Assembly (NCBI RefSeq): GCF_014287895.1
Contig: NZ_JACOPP010000030.1
Coordinates: 1 to 27,605 of the forward strand
DNA: 27,605 nt
From: Lawsonibacter hominis
Lineage (GTDB): Bacteria; Bacillota; Clostridia; Oscillospirales; Oscillospiraceae
Direction of reading: 5' to 3'
The notes beneath the pieces are model-generated. The model was not told the DNA's origin. It saw nothing but the letters and a program-made list of their open reading frames with translations, and ran no database searches. Made by a program: the position numbers and the translations under genes. Positions 21,596 through 27,605 of the stretch are shown here, piece after piece (within the stretch, counting starts at the first letter, position 1; each line of letters starts with the position of its first letter).

Positions 21596-23130
21596 GAAGG
21601 ATCCTGACGGCCCTGCTGACGGCTGCCTGCCTGCTGCTGGGACTGGCCGGGTGCGGAGCGGCGCCCTACGAGGAGCCGTGGCAGCCCACGCCCACGCCGG
21701 CCGCCACGGCCACGCCGGAGCCGGAGCCGGCCCAGTTTGCACTGGCCTGCTACCCGCAGTCCAGTTTTCACCCCATTACCGGCGGCAACCGAACCAATCT
21801 GTCGCTGGGAGGCCTGCTTTATGAAGGGCTGTTTGCCCTGGATCCCCAATTTCAGGTCCAGAACGTGCTGTGCGAATCCTATACCGTATCGGAGGACGCG
21901 CTGAAGTGGACCTTTGTCCTGCGTGCCGGCGTGCGCTTTTCCGACGGCAGCGCACTGACGGCGGCCGACGTGGCCGCCAGCCTGAACCAGGCCCGCGCCA
22001 GCGCCCTCTACAGCGCCCGCTTTACCGGCGTGACCGGGGTGAGCGCCGGGGAGGGAACCGTGAGCGTCACGCTCTCCAGTCCCAACGGCGGCCTGCCCGC
22101 GCTGCTGGACGTGCCGGTGTGCAAGGGAACTGGGGAGCGCCCCGCGGGTACCGGACCTTACGTGCTCGCCGGCGAGGCGGACGCGCTGGTCCTGGAGGCC
22201 AGGACGGACTGGTGGCAGGGGAACGCCCTGCCCAGGCAGTCCATCCCCCTGCGGAGCATCCAGGAGGCCGACGATCTGATCCGGGCCTTCGATACCCGTG
22301 ACGTCGCCCTGGTGGCCACCGACCTGACGGGCACCAACGCGCTGGGATTCTCGGGCAGCTTTGAAACGGTGGATTATCCCACCAGCACCATGCTTTACGT
22401 GGGATTCAACACGGCCTCCGGGCCCTGCCGGGACGCGGGGCTGCGCCGGGCGCTCCAGCAGAGCTTTGACCGGGACGCGGTGGTCACGGCCCAGTTTTCC
22501 CGCCATGCGCTGGCCGCCGCCCTGCCGGTTTCCCCGGTCTCGCCGCTGTATGACGGCGCCCTGGCGGGCCGCCTGGCCTACTCGTCCCAGGCGCTGGCCC
22601 AGGCACTGGCCGGCGCGGGCTGGTCCCAAACGGACGGGAGCTGGCGGCGGGGGCGGGAAACGCTGGCGCTGCGCTTCGTGGTGCCCGGCGAGAATACCGA
22701 CCGGATCTCTGCGGCGGAGCAGCTGGCAAAAAACCTGACCGACGAAGGGGTCTCAGTGGAATTGAAAAAGCTGTCCTGGGAGGATTATACGGCCGTACTG
22801 GCGCGCGGAGACTTCGATCTGTATCTGGCGGAGGTGCGCCTGACGGGGGATTTTGACCTGACCGCCCTGCTTGCACCGACCGGAGCGCTCAACTACGGCG
22901 GCTATCAGGACGCGTCGGCAGCCGGGCTTCTCCGCGCGTTCCGCGCCGCCGACGGCGCGGCGCGGGGGCAGGCGGCCGGGGCGCTGTACGAGTATCTGGC
23001 CCAGGAGCCGCCCTTTGCGGTGATCTGCTTCAAAAACTGGTCGCTGCTCACCCAGTGGCGGCTCCTTACGGGCCTGACGCCCACCCAGCAGAACGTATTT
23101 TATCGCTTTGCAGACTGGACCGTCGCGTAA
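21592..23130 (+). CDS. Lipoprotein ABC transporter substrate-binding protein, family 5-like
   Basis: 512 residues. Lipoprotein signal with lipobox LAGC (Cys21), then a Pro/Thr/Glu linker to about residue 48. The rest looks like an extracellular solute-binding protein of the peptide/nickel family (SBP_bac_5): NLSLGGLLYEGLFALDPQFQ, LKWTFVLRAGVRFSDGSALTAADVA, and a second lobe with LRRALQQSFDRDAVV. Start is TTG with GGAGG 7 nt upstream, overlapping the pgeF stop by 4 nt. No permease or ATPase gene is nearby, so it is an orphan: it may serve a distant transporter or act as a sensor. The ligand cannot be told. The linker shares PTPAATATP with the DUF3298 lipoprotein. Confidence 0.9.
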   Translation: MRRILTALLTAACLLLGLAGCGAAPYEEPWQPTPTPAATATPEPEPAQFALACYPQSSFHPITGGNRTNLSLGGLLYEGLFALDPQFQVQNVLCESYTVSEDALKWTFVLRAGVRFSDGSALTAADVAASLNQARASALYSARFTGVTGVSAGEGTVSVTLSSPNGGLPALLDVPVCKGTGERPAGTGPYVLAGEADALVLEARTDWWQGNALPRQSIPLRSIQEADDLIRAFDTRDVALVATDLTGTNALGFSGSFETVDYPTSTMLYVGFNTASGPCRDAGLRRALQQSFDRDAVVTAQFSRHALAAALPVSPVSPLYDGALAGRLAYSSQALAQALAGAGWSQTDGSWRRGRETLALRFVVPGENTDRISAAEQLAKNLTDEGVSVELKKLSWEDYTAVLARGDFDLYLAEVRLTGDFDLTALLAPTGALNYGGYQDASAAGLLRAFRAADGAARGQAAGALYEYLAQEPPFAVICFKNWSLLTQWRLLTGLTPTQQNVFYRFADWTVA

Positions 23131-23215
23131 TGCCGTCCGGACGGGAACGGGCCCGCCGATTGGGGGACGCAGGCGGGGAAACAAGTTCGGAGAGAGAAAT
23201 GTGGGGGAATCAAGA

Positions 23216-26200
23216 ATGGGGAACGTATTTCGATGCTATGTGGAGAAGCGGCCCGGCTTTGCCGTAGAGGCGCAGCACCTGCTGGGAGAGCTGAGGGGTC
23301 CGCTTGGGCTGACGGGGCTCACCGGGGTGCGCCTGCTGCGCCGGTATGACGTAGAGGGCGTTTCCCGGGCCGTCTACGAGGCCGCCCGCACGACCGTCCT
23401 GTCCGAGCCTCAGGTGGACGACGTCTGGGACGAGGCCGTCCCGGAGCAGGACGGCGCCTGGGACCGCCTGCTGGCGGTGGAGGCCCTGCCCGGCCAGTAC
23501 GACCAGCGGGCCGACTCCTGCGCCCAGTGCATCCAGATGATGACCGGCGGGGAGCGGCCTTTGGTGGCCGCGGCCACCGTATACCTGTTGACGGGCTCGC
23601 TCACCGACGGGGAATTCGAGCAGATCCGCGGCTATCTGGTTAACCCCGTGGAGAGCCGCGAGGCCGCTCTGGACAAGCCGGACACCCTCCGCCGTCAGTA
23701 CCCCGAGCCCGCTTCCGTGCCCGTGCTGGAGGGCTTCACCGCGCTGGACCGGGCCGGTCTGGAGGGGCTGCTGGAACAATACGGCCTGGCCATGGACCTG
23801 GGCGACCTGGCCTTTTTGCAGGCCTACTTCCGGGAGGAAGAGCGCCGCGACCCCACCCTGACCGAGGTGCGCCTGGTGGACACCTACTGGTCCGATCACT
23901 GCCGCCACACCACCTTTTCCACCCATCTGGACCAGGTGGAGATCGGCGCCGGCCCGGTCCGGCAGGCCTATGAGCGCTATCTGGCCGCCCGGGTGGAGGT
24001 CTATGGGCAGGAGAAGGCCGCCCGGCGGCCCCAGACGCTGATGGATATTGCCACCATCGGCGCCAAGACCCTGAAAAAGCGGGGCAAGCTGCCCGAGCTG
24101 GACGAGAGCGAGGAGATCAACGCCTGCTCCATCCACGTCCCCGCCCAGGTGGACGGACAGGAGCAGGACTGGCTGCTGATGTTCAAGAACGAGACCCACA
24201 ACCACCCCACCGAGATCGAGCCCTTCGGCGGTGCGGCCACCTGCATCGGCGGCTGCATCCGGGACCCCCTGTCCGGCCGGGTGTACGTCCATCAGGCCAT
24301 GCGCGTCACCGGCTGCGGCGACCCCCGGACTCCCTTTGATCAGACCCTGCCCGGCAAGCTGCCCCAGCGCAAGCTGGCCCAGACCGCGGCGGCGGGTTAT
24401 TCCTCCTACGGCAACCAGATCGGCCTGGCCACCGGCCACGTGGCGGAGGTTTACCATGAGGGCTATGTGGCCAAGCATCTGGAGTGCGGCGCGGTGGTGG
24501 GCGCGGCCCCGGCACGGAATGTCCGCCGGGAGCGGCCCGCCCCCGGCGACGTGGTCATCCTGTTGGGCGGGCGCACCGGCCGGGACGGCATCGGCGGGGC
24601 CACCGGCTCCTCCAAGAGCCACAACCAGAACTCCCTGACCACCATGGCCAGCGAGGTGCAGAAAGGCAACGCCCCGGAGGAGCGCAAGCTCCAGCGCCTG
24701 TTCCGGGACGGGAACGTGACGCGCCTCATCAAGCGCTGCAACGACTTTGGCGCGGGCGGCGTGAGCGTGGCCATCGGCGAGTTGGCCGACGGGCTGGAGA
24801 TCGACCTGGACGCGGTGCGCAAGAAGTACGACGGTCTGGACGGCACCGAGCTTGCCATCTCCGAGAGCCAGGAGCGTATGGCCGTGGTGGTCGCCCCGGA
24901 GGATGAGGCGGCCTTTTTGGCCGCCGCGGCGCGGGAGAATCTGGAGGCCTACCGGGTGGCGGTGGTCACCGCCTCTCCCCGTATGGTCATGCGCTGGCGG
25001 GGCGAGACCATCGCCGACCTGTCCCGCGCCTTTCTGGACACCAATGGCGCCGTGAAGCACGCCGGCGTCTGCGTGAGCGCCCCCAAGCCCGAACCGGACC
25101 GGAAAGCGCCCGCCGAACGTTCCCTGCGGGATGTGGCCGCCAGCCTGAAGTGCGCCTCCCGCCGGGGGCTGACCGAGCGCTTCGACGGCTCCATCGGCGC
25201 GGGCAGCGTGCTCATGCCGTTCGGCGGAAAGTACCAGCGCACCCCCGCCCAGGCCATGGCCGCCCTGTTCCCCGTGCTGCCCGGGCAGACGACCGACCAG
25301 GCCAGCGTGATGGCCTGGGGCTTCGATCCGGACTGGATGAGCGCCGACCCCTACACGGGAGCGATCGGCTCCGTGGTCACCTCAGTGGCCAAGCTGGTGG
25401 CGGCGGGCGCGGACTACCGGAAGGCTTACCTGACCTTCCAGGAGTATTTTGAAAAGCTGCGCCAGGACCCGGCGCGCTGGGGCAAGCCCTTCCAGGCCCT
25501 GCTGGGGGCGCTGGACGCCCAGCTGGGGCTGGACTGCGCGGCCATTGGCGGCAAGGACTCCATGTCCGGCTCCTTCCTGGATCAGGACGTGCCGCCCACC
25601 CTGATCTCGTTCGCCATCGCCCCCGCCAAAGCGGGCGAGGTGCTCTCCCCTGAGTTCAAAGAGCCGGGCCATCCGGTCTACCGGTTCGGCGGCGCCGCCG
25701 CCGGCGATTATCCGGCCCACCGGGCGGCCTGGGAGGCGTTTTACGCCCTCTGCCGGGCGGGAAAGGTGCGCGCCGCCTGGGCGGTGGAGGCCGGCGGGGT
25801 GCTGGAGGGCCTGATGAACATGTCCTTCGGCAACCGGATCGGCTTTCGCGCCGCCGAGGGGGCGGAGCTGTCCGCCCGGCCCGGCGCCATTCTGGCGGAG
25901 CTGACCGAGACGGTCGAGACGCCCCATGCCGTCCGTCTGGGGGATACCGCCGCCGCGCCGGAGATCGTCGCCGGCGGCGACCGGGCGTCCATTGCCGAGC
26001 TGCTCGCCCTCAACGAGGGCGTGCTGGAGGACGTGTACCCCACGCGCGCGGGCACGGCCGCGCCCGTACCGGCCCTGAACTGGGACAAGCGCTCCCCTGC
26101 CGTGTGCAAGGCCAAAACGGCCCGGCCCAGGGTGGTCATCCCCGTGTTCCCCGGCACCAACTGCGAGTACGACTCCGCCCGGGCCTGCCTGCAGGCGGGG

Positions 26201-26920
26201 CTGGAGCCGGAGATCGTGGTGGTGCGCAACCTGACCCCCGCCGACCTGACCGCGTCCACGGCCGCGCTGGAGCGGGCCGTCCGGGGGGCGCAGATCGTGT
26301 TCCTGCCCGGCGGCTTTTCCGGCGGCGACGAGCCGGACGGTTCCGCCAAGTTTATCTGCTCCTTCTTCCGCAACCCCGCGCTCACGGACGCGGTCCATGA
26401 CCTGCTCAAGCGCCGGGACGGCCTGATGCTGGGCATCTGCAACGGGTTCCAGGCGCTCATCAAGCTGGGCCTGGTCCCTTACGGGGAGATCCGCGCGATG
26501 GACGCGGGCTGCCCCACCCTGACCTATAACGACATCGGCCGCCACCAGAGCCGGTACGTCACCACCCGGGTAGCCTCCGTCCAGTCCCCCTGGATGCTCC
26601 GCTCCAACGTAGGCGATCTGCATGCCATCCCCATCTCCCATGGCGAGGGGCGGTTTGTGGCCCCGGCGGAAGAGCTGGAGCGGCTGATCGCGAACGGCCA
26701 GGTAGCCACCCAGTATGTGGACGCCGACGGCGTGCCCTCCATGGAGATCGACGTGAACCCCAACGGCTCCGCCGCCTGTATCGAAGGCATTTTCTCCCCC
26801 GACGGACGGGTCTTCGGCAAAATGGGACACAGCGAGCGCCGCGGCGCTTTTGTGGGTGTGAACATTCCCGGCGACCGCCGCCAGCCCCTGTTTGAGAGCG
26901 GCGCGGAATACTTCCGGTAA
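23216..26920 (+). CDS. purL: Phosphoribosylformylglycinamidine synthase, single-chain PurL
   Basis: 1234 residues, the long form that joins the PurL synthetase to a PurQ-type glutaminase. Fourth step of purine synthesis: FGAR plus glutamine and ATP to FGAM. Seen: N-terminal PurS-like region, LVDTYWSDHCRHTTFSTHL, NETHNHPTEIEPFGGAATCI, the second half with GFDPDWMSADPYTGAIGSVV and AIGGKDSMSGSF, then the class I amidotransferase beginning VVIPVFPGTNCEYDS, with nucleophile Cys1075 in GICNGFQ and His1142/Glu1144 in SHGEGRF. I start at ATG 23216, where similarity begins, with GGGGGA upstream; the frame is open back to 23108 through the previous gene's end. No other pur genes or recognisable purine riboswitch are in the window. 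A strong terminator follows. Confidence 0.97.
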   Translation: MGNVFRCYVEKRPGFAVEAQHLLGELRGPLGLTGLTGVRLLRRYDVEGVSRAVYEAARTTVLSEPQVDDVWDEAVPEQDGAWDRLLAVEALPGQYDQRADSCAQCIQMMTGGERPLVAAATVYLLTGSLTDGEFEQIRGYLVNPVESREAALDKPDTLRRQYPEPASVPVLEGFTALDRAGLEGLLEQYGLAMDLGDLAFLQAYFREEERRDPTLTEVRLVDTYWSDHCRHTTFSTHLDQVEIGAGPVRQAYERYLAARVEVYGQEKAARRPQTLMDIATIGAKTLKKRGKLPELDESEEINACSIHVPAQVDGQEQDWLLMFKNETHNHPTEIEPFGGAATCIGGCIRDPLSGRVYVHQAMRVTGCGDPRTPFDQTLPGKLPQRKLAQTAAAGYSSYGNQIGLATGHVAEVYHEGYVAKHLECGAVVGAAPARNVRRERPAPGDVVILLGGRTGRDGIGGATGSSKSHNQNSLTTMASEVQKGNAPEERKLQRLFRDGNVTRLIKRCNDFGAGGVSVAIGELADGLEIDLDAVRKKYDGLDGTELAISESQERMAVVVAPEDEAAFLAAAARENLEAYRVAVVTASPRMVMRWRGETIADLSRAFLDTNGAVKHAGVCVSAPKPEPDRKAPAERSLRDVAASLKCASRRGLTERFDGSIGAGSVLMPFGGKYQRTPAQAMAALFPVLPGQTTDQASVMAWGFDPDWMSADPYTGAIGSVVTSVAKLVAAGADYRKAYLTFQEYFEKLRQDPARWGKPFQALLGALDAQLGLDCAAIGGKDSMSGSFLDQDVPPTLISFAIAPAKAGEVLSPEFKEPGHPVYRFGGAAAGDYPAHRAAWEAFYALCRAGKVRAAWAVEAGGVLEGLMNMSFGNRIGFRAAEGAELSARPGAILAELTETVETPHAVRLGDTAAAPEIVAGGDRASIAELLALNEGVLEDVYPTRAGTAAPVPALNWDKRSPAVCKAKTARPRVVIPVFPGTNCEYDSARACLQAGLEPEIVVVRNLTPADLTASTAALERAVRGAQIVFLPGGFSGGDEPDGSAKFICSFFRNPALTDAVHDLLKRRDGLMLGICNGFQALIKLGLVPYGEIRAMDAGCPTLTYNDIGRHQSRYVTTRVASVQSPWMLRSNVGDLHAIPISHGEGRFVAPAEELERLIANGQVATQYVDADGVPSMEIDVNPNGSAACIEGIFSPDGRVFGKMGHSERRGAFVGVNIPGDRRQPLFESGAEYFR

Positions 26921-26927
26921 GCGGACC

Positions 26928-26960
26928 ATCGCCCGGCGCGGGAGCGCCGGGCGATTTTTA
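26928..26960 (+). terminator. Rho-independent terminator of purL
   Basis: 10-bp stem CGCCCGGCGC (26930-26939) and GCGCCGGGCG (26944-26953) with a GGGA loop, two extra A-T pairs, followed by TTTTTATTC. Eight bases after the stop. Confidence 0.9.
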
Positions 26961-27002
26961 TTCTTTTTTAAGGAAAACTCCAGGGCGGCTTTAAGCCTGG
27001 GG

Positions 27003-27011
27003 TGGTAAGAT
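27003..27011 (+). promoter_or_regulatory. Possible extended -10 for the small membrane protein
   Basis: TGG-TAAGAT 30 nt before the ATG, no -35 seen. The gene follows a strong terminator, so it should have its own promoter here. Confidence 0.35.
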
Positions 27012-27040
27012 GGGAGCAATCAAACGAGGAGGAAAACGAT

Positions 27041-27280
27041 ATGATCACTTTGCTGACCCTTTCCATTGTTTGCCTGGTGGCGGTGGTCCTGATTTTTGTG
27101 GTGCTGGCCATCATCGGCCTGCCTCTGCTGCTGCTGTTGGGCCTGCTGCCCTGGCTGCTGCGCATCGCGGGCGTGGTGCTGCTGGTGAAGGCGCTGTTCG
27201 ACAAGCCGGTGAAGTGGGAAAACTTTATGCCGGCCATCATCGCCTTCGTCCTGTCCGCCGTACTGGGCTGGATCCTGTAA
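27041..27280 (+). CDS. Small membrane protein, unknown function
   Basis: 79 residues, almost entirely hydrophobic: helix 1 about 2-27, helix 2 about 28-50, a short polar loop ALFDKPVKWENF, and helix 3 about 61-79. No Cys cluster or other functional motif. The ATG has GAGGAGG (27026-27032) 8 nt upstream, which decides the start over the GTG at 27002. It stands alone between the purL terminator and its own hairpin. I do not recognise the family. Confidence 0.75.
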   Translation: MITLLTLSIVCLVAVVLIFVVLAIIGLPLLLLLGLLPWLLRIAGVVLLVKALFDKPVKWENFMPAIIAFVLSAVLGWIL

Positions 27281-27292
27281 ACAAACACCCCA

Positions 27293-27333
27293 AAAGCAGC
27301 GGGCCGCTTCCATTGGAAGCGGCCCGCTGCTTT
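27293..27333 (+). terminator. Perfect 19-bp hairpin after the small membrane protein
   Basis: Arms 27293-27311 and 27315-27333 are fully complementary over 19 bp with a 3-nt loop, starting AAAGCAGC and ending GCTGCTTT. The U run is only three bases and inside the arm. Confidence 0.7.
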
Positions 27334-27420
27334 GCGCGGACCCAGGAAGGGCCCGCCCGCCGGGAAAACGGCTCCCTTCTGCCTTGTTTGTGCATTTGGA
27401 GTACCTTTCGTCAAAACAAC

Positions 27421-27450
27421 AGGGGGGCAGCCTCAAATGAGACTGCCCCT
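27421..27450. other. Hairpin in the gap before the right IS; no gene
   Basis: GGGGCAG (27424-27430) pairs with CTGCCCC (27443-27449), with one C-A mismatch and an inner CTC/GAG. Within the 27334-27488 gap there is also an imperfect GAAGGG/CCCTTC inverted repeat. No ORF is convincing; it could be a dispersed repeat. Confidence 0.4.
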
Positions 27451-27488
27451 ACAAACCGAAATTTACTGAACTCTATTTTTATGCCTTA

Positions 27489-27605
27489 GAGTCTGTTTTA
27501 AAACCATCAAAGTAACCAAACGAGGATACAGGCAAGACAGACAACAGCGTGAAAATAGAGTGCTTTCTTCTCATACCTGGTGGCAAAACGGCGGTTGTTT
27601 TTCAG
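27489..27605 (-). mobile_element. Right-hand IS5 (IS427-like) insertion sequence, partial
   Basis: The boundary is placed at 27489, where GAGTCTGTTTTAAAA, a typical IS5-family terminal repeat, begins. A transposase reading frame entering from the right edge stops 18 bp inside it. The other end and any target duplication are outside the window. Confidence 0.75.
27507..27605 (-). CDS. IS5-family transposase, C-terminal fragment
   Basis: The last 32 residues, entering from the right edge, read LKNNRRFATRYEKKALYFHA and then VVCLACILVWLL. The RRFATRYEKKA...A.ILVWLL pattern is the usual tail of IS5-family DDE transposases (DDE_Tnp_1_2), matching RRIATRYDK in known members. The catalytic residues lie outside. 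Composition is AT-rich compared with neighbours. Confidence 0.82.
   Translation of the reverse strand: MKNNRRFATRYEKKALYFHAVVCLACILVWLL

Noticed and set aside
23131..23215. A purine riboswitch upstream of purL
   Set aside because: The 85-bp gap is too short for the aptamer plus expression platform and I see none of its conserved core.
1..27605. CRISPR arrays, tRNA or rRNA genes, phage genes or defence systems
   Set aside because: No regularly spaced repeats, tRNA-like folds, rRNA segments or recognisable defence proteins were seen.

Overview
This is high-GC DNA, roughly 65% by eye, with Firmicutes-style signals: strong AAGGAGG ribosome binding sites, extended -10 (TGnTATAAT) promoters, and TTG/GTG starts on well-supported genes. 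The gene content (pyruvate:ferredoxin oxidoreductase, a feoA-feoA-feoB cluster with a Cys-rich partner, single-chain PurL, DtxR-type regulator, ThiI without a rhodanese domain) points to an anaerobic, GC-rich Clostridia member of the gut Oscillospiraceae type. That placement is inference. Both edges run into insertion sequences, an IS3-like end at the left and an IS5/IS427-like end at the right, so the window may be one contig broken at repeats.

Layout. Bases 1-128 hold the left end of the IS3-like element. From 5980 down to 217 there is a minus-strand run of comM/yifB, thiI, cinA and pepD; cinA and pepD overlap by ATGA. Divergent from it is the very large pyruvate:ferredoxin oxidoreductase gene (6414-10049), with its own promoter and a long structured 5' leader. 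An iron-homeostasis block follows: a short DtxR-family regulator on the minus strand, and divergently feoA, feoA, feoB and a small Cys-rich membrane protein, with two TTAG-N6-CTAA palindromes between them. Next is a minus-strand group of a DUF3298-like lipoprotein, the 23S rRNA uracil methyltransferase RlmD/RumA, and a small unknown gene whose well-placed start is separated from its body by CTT TAA C, the shift heptamer known from prfB. The last block is on the plus strand: a DUF2284 Cys-rich protein, secA, pgeF overlapping a lipoprotein substrate-binding protein, purL, and a 79-residue membrane protein.

Non-coding structure is rich. There are several long perfect terminator hairpins. A palindromic element occurs twice (150-184 and 17400-17434) with a compensatory base-pair change. 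A dense cluster of hairpins lies upstream of secA. Most unusual, the last codons of two unrelated genes (the oxidoreductase and secA) are each repeated as a decayed copy 95 or 96 bp downstream, past the stop codon, at about 81-82% identity with nearly all differences toward G or C.

Most genes are housekeeping. The best candidates for something undescribed are the frameshift/reinitiation arrangement at 14145-14193, the paired gene-tail duplications, and the leader with two competing pairing partners upstream of the oxidoreductase.
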